Shown one piece after another: positions 28,065-37,005 of a stretch of 64,000 nt of DNA. Source of the stretch: Acidobacteriaceae bacterium (GTDB lineage: Bacteria; Acidobacteriota; Terriglobia; Bryobacterales; Bryobacteraceae); NCBI GenBank assembly GCA_019233755.1, contig JAFAMD010000065.1, forward strand, positions 25,598-89,597. Direction: 5' to 3'. Every line of letters begins with the position of its first letter. Position 1 is the first letter of the stretch. Below the pieces are notes generated by a model. The model searched no databases. It was not told the origin of the DNA and saw only the letters and a program-made list of their open reading frames with translations. The position numbers and the translations under genes were made by a program.

Positions 28065-29831
28065 TCAGTCCTCCGGCCGGATGGAAAATACCGCCACTTC
28101 CGACAACAGATTCGCCAAACGTCGGACGCGCCGCTTGCCGCGCAGGAAGATCTGCCGCTCGATCTTCCAGCCCTGATCGCGGCAAAGCTGAACGAAGTCG
28201 TCGATTGTCAGAAAGTGCAGGTTCGGTGATTCGTACCAGTTGTACGGAAAGAGCGTGGTGCGCGGCGCCCGGCCGCTGGCCAGATGCGCCAGTCGCGTGG
28301 TCCAGTGGCCGAAATTTGGAAAGGCCACGACCCCGTATCGGCCCACCCGCAGCATCTCTCGCAGCACCCGCAGCGGATAGCGCGTCTCTTGCAGCGTTTG
28401 GCTCAGGATGACGACGTCGAAGGTGCCGTCCTGATAATCGGCCAGACCCTGGTCGATATCGCTTTGGTATGCGGATACGCCGCGCGCGATCGCTTTTCGG
28501 ACCAGCGTCGGATCGATCTCAACTCCGCGTCCCTCCACTTGCTTCTGATCACGAAGCCAGGCCAGCAGTTCTCCTTCGCCGCAGCCCAGATCCAGAACGC
28601 ACGAGCCCGGCTCGATCATCTCGGCTATGAGCTCGTAGTCGGGACGCATGCGAATCTCGCTCGCGCCTGCGCTCCGCGCCGTACGCTCAGCCGGCTTGCC
28701 GCTCGTAATATCGCGATGGACCCTGTCGAGGAAACCTGAGATCATCTCGGTCTGCTCTTTGGTCTCGAGCAGAAAGGCATCATGCCCGTAATTTGATGAG
28801 AGCTCGCAGAAAGCTACGTCTATGTTGTGGCTGCGCAGCGCGCTGACGGTTTCGAGCGATTGGTATGTCGGATATAACCAATCGGAGGTAAAGCTCATTA
28901 CCAGGAAGCGCGTCTTCGTGCGATGGAACGCGGCGGACAGCGACGGGCGGCCTGCTGAGAGATCGAAGTAGTCCATCGCTTTCGTAATGTATAAATATGA
29001 GTTGGCATCGAAGCGGTTGACGAACTGGCTGCCGCGGTAGCGCAGATAGCTCTCCACTTCGAAGTCCACCGAAAAGTCAAAGCCGAAGGCATCTTTGTCG
29101 CGCAGCCGCCGGCCGAACTTTTGGCGCATCGAGCCGTCGCTCATGTAGGTGATGTGTCCCACCATGCGGGCCACCGCCAGGCCGCGAGCCGGGGGCTTCA
29201 AATCGTAGTAGTTGCCCTCATTCCAATCCGGATCAGCCATCACGGCCTGGCGCCCGACTTCGTTGAAAGCGATCTGCTGGGCACTGTGACGCGCGCTCGT
29301 CGCGATCGGAATTGCCGCCGCGACCGATTCGGGATACGACGCTGTCCATTCGAGCACTTGCATGCCGCCCATCGACCCGCCGGCCACCGCCAGGAGGCGT
29401 TCGATGCCGAGGTGGTCAATCAGCATCTTTTGCAGCCGGACCATGTCCCCGATCGTGATTACGGGAAAGCGCATCGCATAGCGCTCGCCGGTCGAAGGGT
29501 CGATGGATCCAGGCCCGGTGGTTCCACGGCAGCCGCCCAGCACGTTCGAAGAAATGACGAAATAGCGATCGGTATCAAACGCGAGCCCCGGCCCGATCAT
29601 CGTAGACCACCAGCCCGGCTGGCCGGTGTCTTTGCTGATGCCCGCCGCATGCGCATCGCCGGAGAAGGCGTGGACCACGAGGATCGCATTCGAGCGGGCA
29701 GCATTCAACGTGCCGTAGGTTTCGTATGCGACCTCGACGTTGAGTAACGTGATACCGCATTCGAGCGGCAGCGAAGCAAAAGTAACGACTTGCGTTTCGA
29801 CCGTGAATTCGGTCTCGGCGGAAAGGGGCAT
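28065..29831 (-). CDS. metXW: Homoserine O-acetyltransferase fused to MetW
   Basis: This 588-residue protein joins two methionine-pathway proteins. Residues about 1-380 are an alpha/beta hydrolase of the MetX family (nucleophile Ser153 in [12 protein letters not shown], Asp317 in SFTSDWLYP, His350 in [10 protein letters not shown]), which acylates homoserine with acetyl- or succinyl-CoA. Residues about 395-588 are MetW, a methyltransferase-fold protein ([15 protein letters not shown]) known as a MetX partner. I chose ATG 29831; an in-frame ATG 14 codons earlier is an alternative. In most genomes the two are separate adjacent genes, so a single chain is unusual. No frameshift is needed to explain it. 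Confidence 0.9.
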   Translation of the reverse strand: MPLSAETEFTVETQVVTFASLPLECGITLLNVEVAYETYGTLNAARSNAILVVHAFSGDAHAAGISKDTGQPGWWSTMIGPGLAFDTDRYFVISSNVLGGCRGTTGPGSIDPSTGERYAMRFPVITIGDMVRLQKMLIDHLGIERLLAVAGGSMGGMQVLEWTASYPESVAAAIPIATSARHSAQQIAFNEVGRQAVMADPDWNEGNYYDLKPPARGLAVARMVGHITYMSDGSMRQKFGRRLRDKDAFGFDFSVDFEVESYLRYRGSQFVNRFDANSYLYITKAMDYFDLSAGRPSLSAAFHRTKTRFLVMSFTSDWLYPTYQSLETVSALRSHNIDVAFCELSSNYGHDAFLLETKEQTEMISGFLDRVHRDITSGKPAERTARSAGASEIRMRPDYELIAEMIEPGSCVLDLGCGEGELLAWLRDQKQVEGRGVEIDPTLVRKAIARGVSAYQSDIDQGLADYQDGTFDVVILSQTLQETRYPLRVLREMLRVGRYGVVAFPNFGHWTTRLAHLASGRAPRTTLFPYNWYESPNLHFLTIDDFVQLCRDQGWKIERQIFLRGKRRVRRLANLLSEVAVFSIRPED

Positions 29832-29893
29832 GACTGCGCGCGCACTTGCAGCGCTTGTTTTGCACGATAACATGCAGTTGCCGCAAGTTGAAA

Positions 29894-29942
29894 AAACGAA
29901 CCCGATTCCGCTTTGGGGAAAGTTCGTTTGGCAGAATTCATT
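29894..29942. repeat. Inverted repeat, copy 1 of a dispersed element
   Basis: AAACGAAC (29894-29901) and GTTCGTTT (29922-29929) are perfect 8-bp arms with a 20-bp spacer, followed by GGCAGAAT. A related sequence recurs at 63299-63352. It lies in the divergent region between metXW and the CPBP protease gene. Confidence 0.5.
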
Positions 29943-29985
29943 AGGACGTAAAATCAGCCACTTAGGGAAGATTTACAGGGCAATC

Positions 29986-30999
29986 ATGACCAACAGAGTT
30001 GACCCATCGCTGGCGAGTGCCCGCCCTTGGTGGATTTTGGCCGCCCTGGTTCTGCTTTTTGCGGTTGCGTTCGCGGGAGCAGCAGCTAATTACGTCCGGC
30101 ATTACGCGATTTCCCCTTCATCTGTTGTGGGTATTTACTGCAGTTTCGTTTTCGAAGTAACGCTGGTGATTGCGCCGGGTCTGGGGGAGATCCGCGAGCG
30201 TATCAGGCACGGGCTCGCGCGGCGTGCAGGCTGGGCTGCGCTTCCCATTGCATGTTGCACGCCCTACCTGATCTATGCCGCCGGGACAGGGGATTGGCGT
30301 TGGGACGCAATCGCCAGGCTGCTGGCAGTCGCACTGGCGGTACTTTTGCCATACGTGCTGGTCCCGGTGCGCGACCCCGCACGCTTTGCCTGGCAGGATG
30401 CCGTGGTAGCCGTCGCGCTGATCGTGGCGGTGTTATCGCGTTTTCTGCACGGTATCTGGAATGTGCCGGTCAACCTGGATTTTTTTGCCCGCCTGTTTCT
30501 CGTCACAGTGGGCGTATGGTGCTGGACGTTTGTGCGGCCGGTCCCGGCACTGGGGTATGAACTCCGGCTTTCGTGGAAGGTGCTTCGCGCCGCAGCGGCG
30601 AATTTCATTTATTTTGCTGTGGTTGGCATTCCGCTTAGCTTTGCTCTGCGGTTTACGGCGTGGCATCCGCGCTGGCACGGCGCCGGCACGTTCTGCCTCG
30701 ACTATCTTGAAATTCTCCTGTTTGTCGCGCTGCTCGAAGAGACCTTCTTCCGCGGATTTCTGCAGAGTCTGCTGGCGAAGTCGTTCCATTCGTGGTGGAA
30801 AGGGCAGGCGTTGGTTGCTTGCCTCTTCGGCCTTTTCCATATCCTGCATGCGCCATTTCCAAATTGGCGTTACGTTCTCTTGGCGACGGGGGCCGGCTGG
30901 TTTTACGGGTCCGCGTTTCGTCAGGGAGGGAGCCTGCTGGCTTCTTCACTCGTCCACGCGATGGTGGACACCGTCTGGCGCTCGTTTCTGACGAGGTGA
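29986..30999 (+). CDS. CPBP family intramembrane glutamic protease
   Basis: The 337-residue polytopic membrane protein has eight or so hydrophobic helices. The CPBP (CAAX protease and bacteriocin-processing) motif EETFFRGFLQ is at about residues 250-260, GLFHILHAPF is about 25 residues later, and VHAMVDTVW is at the C-terminus, together giving the Glu-Glu, Arg and His active-site set. Substrate is unknown. The frame is open further upstream, but ATG 29986 fits the first membrane segment. Confidence 0.85.
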   Translation: MTNRVDPSLASARPWWILAALVLLFAVAFAGAAANYVRHYAISPSSVVGIYCSFVFEVTLVIAPGLGEIRERIRHGLARRAGWAALPIACCTPYLIYAAGTGDWRWDAIARLLAVALAVLLPYVLVPVRDPARFAWQDAVVAVALIVAVLSRFLHGIWNVPVNLDFFARLFLVTVGVWCWTFVRPVPALGYELRLSWKVLRAAAANFIYFAVVGIPLSFALRFTAWHPRWHGAGTFCLDYLEILLFVALLEETFFRGFLQSLLAKSFHSWWKGQALVACLFGLFHILHAPFPNWRYVLLATGAGWFYGSAFRQGGSLLASSLVHAMVDTVWRSFLTR

Positions 31000-31013
31000 A
31001 TGCCGGCCCGCGG

Positions 31014-32105
31014 TTACACGCTTCCGCTCGACTTACGAACTACTAATTCGCCATCCAGCAAGACATCCCGCGGCGGCATATTCGGCCGCTCGATGCGATC
31101 GAGCATCGCGCGCAGCGCTGCTCCGCCAATCTCTCGCGTAGGCTGGCGAACTGTCGTTAGAGGAACGGGAAGAAGACCGGCGTAGGGTACGTCATCGATA
31201 CCGACAATGCGAACGTCCTCTGGAATTCGCACGTGTTTCGCCAGGAAACTCTGCATGAGGTGTCCCGCGATGCGATCGTTCAGGCATACGAACCCTTCGA
31301 GGGCTGGTTTCTGTTGGGGTCCGGCCACTTCTTCGCCACGGCCGATCTCCAAAAGAGAATCGGAATCGGCGGGCAGGCCATAGGCCAGAAGCGCTTCGCG
31401 AAAGCCCGTCATGCGCTCTGTCACCGTCGATTCGGACCCATGAGATCCCAGGAAGCCGATGCGCTTACAACCCAATTGAATTAGGTGTTCTGCAGCGATA
31501 TATCCCGCCTGGCGATTGTTGATGCCGACCAGGTCAGGCCTGTGCCGCTCGGGAACCCTGGATGGCCGGCGGTCCAGCAGGATCACCGGGATTTGAGCTT
31601 CCCGCAGTGCAGAGAGAATGCGCCTGTTTGTCCGCACCGCTTCTGCCTCATATTCCAGGGGAGCAAAGAAGACGCCCGAGACTTTTCTCGCAATGTATTG
31701 CTGGCAAAGCCGCCAGTTCTGCTCTTCCTTAGTCGCGCAGTTCCGGTCCGTGTGTCCCCACAGCAGCGCGTGGTCCCGGGCCTCTGGCGCATTTGCGATG
31801 CCCTGGCAGATGGGTTCGAAGATCTCGGTTTCGCCCAAGTCTGGAATGAGCAGCCCGAACAGCAGCGTTCCGCGATCTTCGGCCGCGCGAGCGCGGACAT
31901 ACGTGCCGGATCCGGCTACGCGATCGACCAGACCACGCAGTTGCAGTTCGCGCACAGCCCGGCCGACCGTGATCCTCGACGTACCGAATTTATTTACTAG
32001 GCCCGCTTCGCTCGGCAATTTTTGGCCTGGCTTAAAGCGTCCCGAAACAATGTCGGCCGTCAGGCTGTCGAGAACTTCCTGGTACTTCGGCTTGCGAGGA
32101 TTCAA
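31014..32105 (-). CDS. GntR-HTH/LacI-type sensor transcription regulator
   Basis: The 363-residue protein has a GntR winged-helix at about residues 5-75 (LTADIVSGRFKPGQKLPSE, GTSRITVGRAVREL). It is joined to a LacI/periplasmic-binding-like sensor domain (about 85-360, with ILLDRRPSRVP, GINNRQAGYIAAEHL, VRIVGIDDVPYAGLLP). This combination is known in AraR-type sugar regulators. No sugar operon lies next to it; it is convergent with the CPBP gene and followed upstream by small unknown genes. Its regulon is not evident here. Confidence 0.85.
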   Translation of the reverse strand: MNPRKPKYQEVLDSLTADIVSGRFKPGQKLPSEAGLVNKFGTSRITVGRAVRELQLRGLVDRVAGSGTYVRARAAEDRGTLLFGLLIPDLGETEIFEPICQGIANAPEARDHALLWGHTDRNCATKEEQNWRLCQQYIARKVSGVFFAPLEYEAEAVRTNRRILSALREAQIPVILLDRRPSRVPERHRPDLVGINNRQAGYIAAEHLIQLGCKRIGFLGSHGSESTVTERMTGFREALLAYGLPADSDSLLEIGRGEEVAGPQQKPALEGFVCLNDRIAGHLMQSFLAKHVRIPEDVRIVGIDDVPYAGLLPVPLTTVRQPTREIGGAALRAMLDRIERPNMPPRDVLLDGELVVRKSSGSV

Positions 32106-32132
32106 ATAGGTTCGTGCTTCCCGTAATTGATA

Positions 32133-32519
32133 TTACAGCTTGTACGGCCGCGCACTCCGCATCATACGCTCCAGGTTCACGATCGAGGTAGGACCGTCGT
32201 ACTCGAAGGCTCCTTCGAGCGTTGACAAGGCGTTTCGGACGCCGGTCTTCAGCCGGCCAACGAACGAGCGAGAAGGGACAGGGGCAAGCTGACGAATGTT
32301 CTCGAAATAATCCAGAGCGGCGACCCCAGTGCCGACGTCGCGGCCCAGCCGCTCGCTCAGGAACCACTTATGATTCTGTATCTCGCTCCAGTACTGGTCA
32401 ATCTCGGTTGGATCTATGCGGACTATGCCGGTGTTGCGAGTTCGGCCCGTTTCCTGCTGCTGGCGAGCCACGGACTCCAGCGTCTCTTCGGAAAGGAAAG
32501 GGAACGGTATGTTTCGCAT
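32133..32519 (-). CDS. Small protein with DUF4032-like motif
   Basis: The 128-residue soluble protein contains HKWFLSERLGRDVGTGVAALDYF at about residues 50-72, reminiscent of the DUF4032 C-terminal signature (WxLSExxGRDVG). That link is from memory and uncertain. The ATG overlaps the stop of the upstream 69-codon gene (TAATG), which suggests translational coupling. Function is unknown. Confidence 0.55.
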   Translation of the reverse strand: MRNIPFPFLSEETLESVARQQQETGRTRNTGIVRIDPTEIDQYWSEIQNHKWFLSERLGRDVGTGVAALDYFENIRQLAPVPSRSFVGRLKTGVRNALSTLEGAFEYDGPTSIVNLERMMRSARPYKL

Positions 32520-32728
32520 TACTGGTAACGCATCCTTTGAGCGTTCCGCTCGCCTGGTTGGGGCGGCTGCTGGCTTGACGGTTCGCTTTGCTGCCAGTTC
32601 GGTATGCCGCGCATAACGCGCTGAACATTCGCGAAAGCTCTGAATCCATCGGAATCGATGACGGACCCGAACGCTGAAGCGGCCCGGCGCAGCGCGCGGC
32701 GCATGCCTGGCTTTGAGTTTTCCTTCAC
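32519..32728 (-). CDS. Small basic protein coupled to the DUF4032-like gene
   Basis: The 69-residue Arg/Gln-rich protein starts at GTG (32728) and its stop overlaps the next gene's start. It has a basic N-terminal part (GMRRALRRAASAFGSV) and a Pro/Gln-rich tail (SEPSSQQPPQPGERN). No family is recognised. The overlap is the main evidence that it is translated. Confidence 0.4.
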   Translation of the reverse strand: MKENSKPGMRRALRRAASAFGSVIDSDGFRAFANVQRVMRGIPNWQQSEPSSQQPPQPGERNAQRMRYQ

Positions 32729-32786
32729 ACCTGTTTGACGAGGCCCAGGTATAACAGGTTGCGCATGAAATAAGAAAACTGTTATG

Positions 32787-33254
32787 TCAGATTGGGCGTC
32801 CCGTCGACTCTTTCTTCAACAGTGCAATCTGGCCGGCGTGATAAGCCGTGTGCTGAATGGCGCCGTGCAGAAGAATATAGAACGTCTGCGGCTCGGTTGC
32901 GGGTGCCCGCTCGTCCAGACGCTCCGCCGGGAAACTGCGGATAGCTTCTTCGATCGCCAGCGTTTCGGCTTCTAATTCTGCCAGGACTTCGGGCCAGGCA
33001 TCCGATACAACTGGCCAACTCTCTTCCATGGTGTGGTCGCGAATGGTGCGGGCCGAGAGCCGCTCGCGCGCGAGGCGCAGGGTTGCGGTGATGTGCAGCA
33101 CGAGTTCCCAAATCGTGTGGCAGCCGTTAGCAGGCGGGAAGGCAGCGCGTTCAGCCGTGATATCAGATACGATTTCGCGCACGCTTGGGCCGAGCCAGGA
33201 GGGGCCGTCATAGAGCCGCCGAAGTTGATCCGCGATTCGTTGGGTTTCGAGCAT
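32787..33254 (-). CDS. DinB family protein
   Basis: The 155-residue four-helix protein has the DinB/YfiT metal-binding histidines in CHTIWELVLHITATL and GAIQHTAYHAGQIALLKK. DinB-like proteins are damage-induced or thiol-transferase relatives; the activity here is unknown. Start 33254 was chosen over an in-frame ATG eight codons upstream. It ends 58 bp before the DUF4032-like pair's start on the same strand. Confidence 0.8.
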   Translation of the reverse strand: MLETQRIADQLRRLYDGPSWLGPSVREIVSDITAERAAFPPANGCHTIWELVLHITATLRLARERLSARTIRDHTMEESWPVVSDAWPEVLAELEAETLAIEEAIRSFPAERLDERAPATEPQTFYILLHGAIQHTAYHAGQIALLKKESTGRPI

Positions 33255-33280
33255 GTTTTGACGCCTTCGGGCCGGCACTC

Positions 33281-34387
33281 TTAGTCCAGCGAACGGCCGG
33301 CCGACTTGTAGATCTGCTCCATGTATTGCATGTCCCGCAGGCCCTCTTGACCATTCGTCTTAGGTTCCTTATTCTCGAACACGCACTCGGCGAAGGTATC
33401 GGCCTCACGCACGAACTGATCCGGATCCTTCTGTTCCTCGATTTGATCGATCGGCTCTTGGTCCTGAATGGTCGCGTGAAGATGAATGCCTTCGTATGCA
33501 AAAGCAGGTTCCATGTGGAGCATGCCCTTAGAGCCGTGCACCCGGACAAAGCCCGGCATACCCGCGCCGTAGGTAGTCGTGCAACTGGCAACCACGCCCG
33601 ATGGGAAGCGCATGCTCCAGCCATCGTTTTCTTCAACTGTTTCGAAGCGGCCATCGTGATCGATTACGGTCGAATAGCCTTCGATGCGCATGGGCTCTTC
33701 GCCGGTGAGAAAGCGGCAGGCGTTCAGCGAATAGATCCCGACATCCATCAGCGGACCGCCGCCGGCCATTTTCTTGTCGAGCCGCCACTCGCCGAGCTTC
33801 TCGTTGAAACCGTTGGCGCTCTCAATGGCCTGAAGTGTGCCGATGCGCCCTTCGCGGATGAGCTTAATCGCCAGCAGATTCGTCGGCTCGTACTGGCAGC
33901 GGTAGGCGATCATGAGTTTCTTGTTCGCGGCTTTGCAGGCGTTGATCATGTTCTGGCTGTCCTTAACAGTGGTCGCCATGGGCTTCTCACACAGCACGTG
34001 CTTACCGGCGTTGGCCGCTCGAATGGTGTACTCGGCGTGCATGCTGTTGGGCAGGGCAATATAGACAGCGTCGATCTCGGAGTTATCGGCGATTTTGTCG
34101 TAATCGGCGTAACTGTAGAGGTTCTTCGTCGGAACGTTGTACTCGGCTGCCATTTTCGCGGCTTTGTCCGGGTGGCCGCTGACGAGGGCGACGACCCGTG
34201 ATTTCTGGGACATCCTGCATGCCGGCATGAAGTGTCCCATGGAGATGCGTCCGAGGCCGACGATGCAGTATCCGAGGCGTTTGCCGCCTCCCTGGACCTG
34301 CTCCAGGGAACGAGCGCGGACCGCAAGAGGCGATAGGACTGTACCGGCCGCGACGCCGGTGTTGAAGCTTCGGCGGGTAATCTTCAT
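33281..34387 (-). CDS. Tat-exported Gfo/Idh/MocA oxidoreductase
   Basis: The 368-residue protein begins with a Tat signal (KITRRSFNTGVAAGTVLSP: twin arginines then a hydrophobic stretch). The NAD(P)-binding motif GYCIVGLGRISMGHFMPA follows, and CEKPMATT is the family EKP site. C-terminal parts are typical of sugar oxidoreductases. Start at 34387 sits directly before the twin-arginine motif; the longer upstream frame looks non-coding. It is divergent from marR. Confidence 0.85.
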   Translation of the reverse strand: MKITRRSFNTGVAAGTVLSPLAVRARSLEQVQGGGKRLGYCIVGLGRISMGHFMPACRMSQKSRVVALVSGHPDKAAKMAAEYNVPTKNLYSYADYDKIADNSEIDAVYIALPNSMHAEYTIRAANAGKHVLCEKPMATTVKDSQNMINACKAANKKLMIAYRCQYEPTNLLAIKLIREGRIGTLQAIESANGFNEKLGEWRLDKKMAGGGPLMDVGIYSLNACRFLTGEEPMRIEGYSTVIDHDGRFETVEENDGWSMRFPSGVVASCTTTYGAGMPGFVRVHGSKGMLHMEPAFAYEGIHLHATIQDQEPIDQIEEQKDPDQFVREADTFAECVFENKEPKTNGQEGLRDMQYMEQIYKSAGRSLD

Positions 34388-34452
34388 GCGTTCGATGTTA
34401 TGCCATCGCCCGAGTGTAAGAGTGGGCATTCTCAGAGCTAGGGTTATTCCTC

Positions 34453-34481
34453 TTGACGATAGTCGTTGTAACGGGTATTGT
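34453..34481 (+). promoter_or_regulatory. Promoter of marR, apparently leaderless
   Basis: TTGACG (-35), a 17-bp spacer, and TATTGT (-10) end 6 nt before the marR ATG at 34488. Transcription would start at about the start codon. The spacer and flanks may also hold a MarR operator, but no clean palindrome is visible. Confidence 0.55.
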
Positions 34482-34487
34482 TTGGGT

Positions 34488-34955
34488 ATGGCGAGACTGG
34501 CCGATGAATTGAAGATGAACAGGCCGTTCTCCCTGGTCGAAGAAGAAGCGGCGTTAAGCATTTTGCGTACTGCGGATGTTTTTCAACAGCGAATGACGGA
34601 GGTGCTGAAGCCCTTTGACTTAACGGCTGCCCAATACAATGTGCTGCGGATTTTACGCGGCTCGCCTGACGGCCTGCCGTGCGGGCATATCGCGGAGCGC
34701 ATGATCAGCCGCGATCCCGATATCACCCGTTTGCTCGATCGCATGGAAGCGCGCGGCTGGATCAGCCGCGAGCGCAGCAGCACAGACCGCCGGGTGGTCA
34801 CGGCACGTGTCCTGCCGGCGGGTCTCAACATTCTGGAACAGCTTGATCCTCTGATCGCCAGGCATCTCCGCCGTTACCTCGAAGCATTGGGCGAGAAGAA
34901 GCTCCGGCAACTCATCGATCTGATGGAACTGGTTCGCGAAACGACAAAAAATTAG
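34488..34955 (+). CDS. MarR family transcriptional regulator
   Basis: The 155-residue winged-helix regulator has the MarR pattern (FDLTAAQYNVLRILRGSP, ISRDPDITRLLDRMEARGW with recognition helix, RSSTDRRVVTARVLPAG wing). It lies 12 bp before yceI on the same strand and probably controls it. MarR-YceI pairs occur in other bacteria and are tied to oxidative or organic-compound stress. It may autoregulate. Confidence 0.88.
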   Translation: MARLADELKMNRPFSLVEEEAALSILRTADVFQQRMTEVLKPFDLTAAQYNVLRILRGSPDGLPCGHIAERMISRDPDITRLLDRMEARGWISRERSSTDRRVVTARVLPAGLNILEQLDPLIARHLRRYLEALGEKKLRQLIDLMELVRETTKN

Positions 34956-34967
34956 ACAGGAGAACAA

Positions 34968-35513
34968 ATGAGTATTAGTTATGAAATCGATCCGGTGCAT
35001 TCGCACCTGCAATTCAGCGTGCGCCATTTGATGGTGTCCAACGTCCGCGGTACGTTCAAAGTCGTGAAGGGTACGGTGGTGTACGACCCGCAAAATCCGG
35101 GTGCGACAAAGATTCAGGCCACGATCGATGTGAACAGCATCAGCACGGCTGACGAAACCCGCGACACCCATTTGAAGAGTCCGGATTTCCTCGACGTGGC
35201 GAAGTACCCCACCATCACGTTTCAGAGCACGAAGGTCGAGAAGGCCGGGAGCGATCGATTTAAAGTCGCGGGCAATCTCACGATCCATGGGGTGACGAAG
35301 GAAGTATCGCTGGACGTCGAAGAGGTGTCCGGGGAAGTGAAGGATCCCTGGGGAAACACTCGTATTGGGGCGTCAATGAAAGGGAAGATCAAGCGCAGCG
35401 ATTTCGGGCTGCAGTGGAATGCATCGCTCGAAGCCGGCGGCGTACTTGTCGGCGACGATGTAAAGCTCGATTTCGAACTTGAGTTCATCAAGGCCCAGGT
35501 GGCAGCAGCTTAA
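34968..35513 (+). CDS. YceI family protein
   Basis: The 181-residue protein has the YceI lipocalin-like fold signature (YEIDPVHSHLQFSVRHLMVSNVRG, FLDVAKYPTITFQS, LTIHGVTKEVSLDVE, ASMKGKIKRSDFGLQW). Family members bind polyisoprenoid lipids. It lacks a signal peptide, unlike many YceI proteins, so it is probably cytoplasmic. AGGAGAACAA precedes the ATG. It forms a unit with marR. Confidence 0.9.
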   Translation: MSISYEIDPVHSHLQFSVRHLMVSNVRGTFKVVKGTVVYDPQNPGATKIQATIDVNSISTADETRDTHLKSPDFLDVAKYPTITFQSTKVEKAGSDRFKVAGNLTIHGVTKEVSLDVEEVSGEVKDPWGNTRIGASMKGKIKRSDFGLQWNASLEAGGVLVGDDVKLDFELEFIKAQVAAA

Positions 35514-35556
35514 AGTGCCCCGGTCAGGCAGCGGCCGGTTGCGGGTAAGGCAGGGA

Positions 35557-35967
35557 TCAATGTCCCGGTTCGCCATTAGCCGGGTGCAGCGCACTCGCTG
35601 CGGTCGCAATGGCGTCCGGGATAGCTCCGTAGTTAGCCGCTGTAATCGCTTCGGCCAGTTCGGCCGCGGCTGCAACGATTTTTATAATCCTCTCGGCTGT
35701 TTTCAGGTGCTTCAGAGACTCGGCCGCGCGGCTGGTAATCGTAGTGATTTCCCGAAGTTGATCCCCGAGCGCATCGAGGGTGTTCCGGATCGCGATCGCA
35801 GTGAAACGATCGTGCGTGTCGTAAAGCCGCTGTAGCGCGGTATCCAGAGCCGCTCTTTGCTCCGCTGTGAGGGCGCTATAGTGCTGGTCGCGATAACGCT
35901 CGACGGTTTCGGCCATACTCTCATACATTGACGCAAGCTCTCGTGCAGCGGCAGCAGTATCTGGCAT
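35557..35967 (-). CDS. Hypothetical helical protein
   Basis: The 136-residue protein is predicted almost wholly helical, rich in Ala, Arg, Glu and Thr (MPDTAAAARELASMYESMAE, then regular heptads). No family is recognised. It starts 6 bp after the stop of the lipoprotein gene upstream and probably is co-transcribed with it; the two may interact. Confidence 0.5.
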   Translation of the reverse strand: MPDTAAAARELASMYESMAETVERYRDQHYSALTAEQRAALDTALQRLYDTHDRFTAIAIRNTLDALGDQLREITTITSRAAESLKHLKTAERIIKIVAAAAELAEAITAANYGAIPDAIATAASALHPANGEPGH

Positions 35968-35973
35968 TGCTGG

Positions 35974-36948
35974 TTATAAGCCTTTCTGGATGATCGGACG
36001 TAGGGTTTCGATCTGTGACGTATACAGATCGAGTGTCTTCGTCAGTTCGGTGGCGTTCGCTTTCGATATGGCCCGCGCAAGGTAGGTCTGCCCCTCATCA
36101 ATTTCGTGCAGCGCCTGCACGTATGCGACTGCTGCCTGCCTGCGCCGGTTCAGTTGATCGATGTCTTGAAGGTAGGAATGATCCAGCAATAGCAAAACCG
36201 CCGGATTCTGCCCATAGCTCACGCGTTGATATCTGCTCTTGAGTGTCTGTTGCTCTTCGCGCAGCAGGCCTGCATAGTCTTTCCCGAGCACGTCTTGCAA
36301 TGCTTGCAACGTGACTGCGGCATGTGGCTGCGCCTCGCGAAAGTAGAGGGCAAGCCGGCGGGTCTGATAGCGGTCGGTCACGGCACGAACAACAAGACTG
36401 GAAAGTTTTCCGGCTGAATCAATCTGGCTGGCGTCCCACTTCGCGGCCGCGGCGGCGTTTTCCGCTGCGGTCTCGCTAACGGTGCTCACATTCGAGCCGT
36501 TGAAGGATGCAAGCTGTTGCACGGTTCGGAAATAAGCGGTAACCACCCCGGAGACCTTCGCAAGGCCCTGCGCTTCCGATGCGAATTCGGCGCACGCTGC
36601 GAGCTCGCCCGGAGTGCTTGTGCCGGGCAGAAAGGACGGCGCGGCCGAGGTGGAGACCACGTGACGGCGCACACAGCTGTCATGGATATCCGTGAATAGG
36701 GGCGACCCTTCCTCGAGAGCGGTTGCCGCCGCGCCCGAGAAAGCGGCAATGGAGGCTGGCGGAGCGCAACCGACCAATCCGACGCAGCCCAGTACGCTTA
36801 GCGCGCCCAGAGGCCATGCCGTGGCACGGCAATTGATTTGAAACCAGGGATTTGTACGCGGGACCCTGGTCGGGATCATACATACGAGGAGCACGATCGC
36901 GATCATGGCTACTGGGACGCAAGGCATCGCGATTGGCGGCACGACCAT
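35974..36948 (-). CDS. Hypothetical lipoprotein, helical
   Basis: The 324-residue protein has a lipobox-like LSVLGCVGLVGCAPPAS near residue 55-65, preceded by extra N-terminal residues that include another hydrophobic segment. No ATG, GTG or TTG lies immediately upstream of the lipobox in frame, so the true start is unclear. The rest is Ala- and Gln-rich and probably alpha-helical. No family is recognised. It sits after HIT on the same strand, about 57 bp away, and precedes the 136-residue gene. Confidence 0.5.
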   Translation of the reverse strand: MVVPPIAMPCVPVAMIAIVLLVCMIPTRVPRTNPWFQINCRATAWPLGALSVLGCVGLVGCAPPASIAAFSGAAATALEEGSPLFTDIHDSCVRRHVVSTSAAPSFLPGTSTPGELAACAEFASEAQGLAKVSGVVTAYFRTVQQLASFNGSNVSTVSETAAENAAAAAKWDASQIDSAGKLSSLVVRAVTDRYQTRRLALYFREAQPHAAVTLQALQDVLGKDYAGLLREEQQTLKSRYQRVSYGQNPAVLLLLDHSYLQDIDQLNRRRQAAVAYVQALHEIDEGQTYLARAISKANATELTKTLDLYTSQIETLRPIIQKGL

Positions 36949-37005
36949 CCGGATGCCGCGTTGCAGATCAACATGTGGTAATCGTCCGGGAGCCGGGCGG
37001 CGCGG

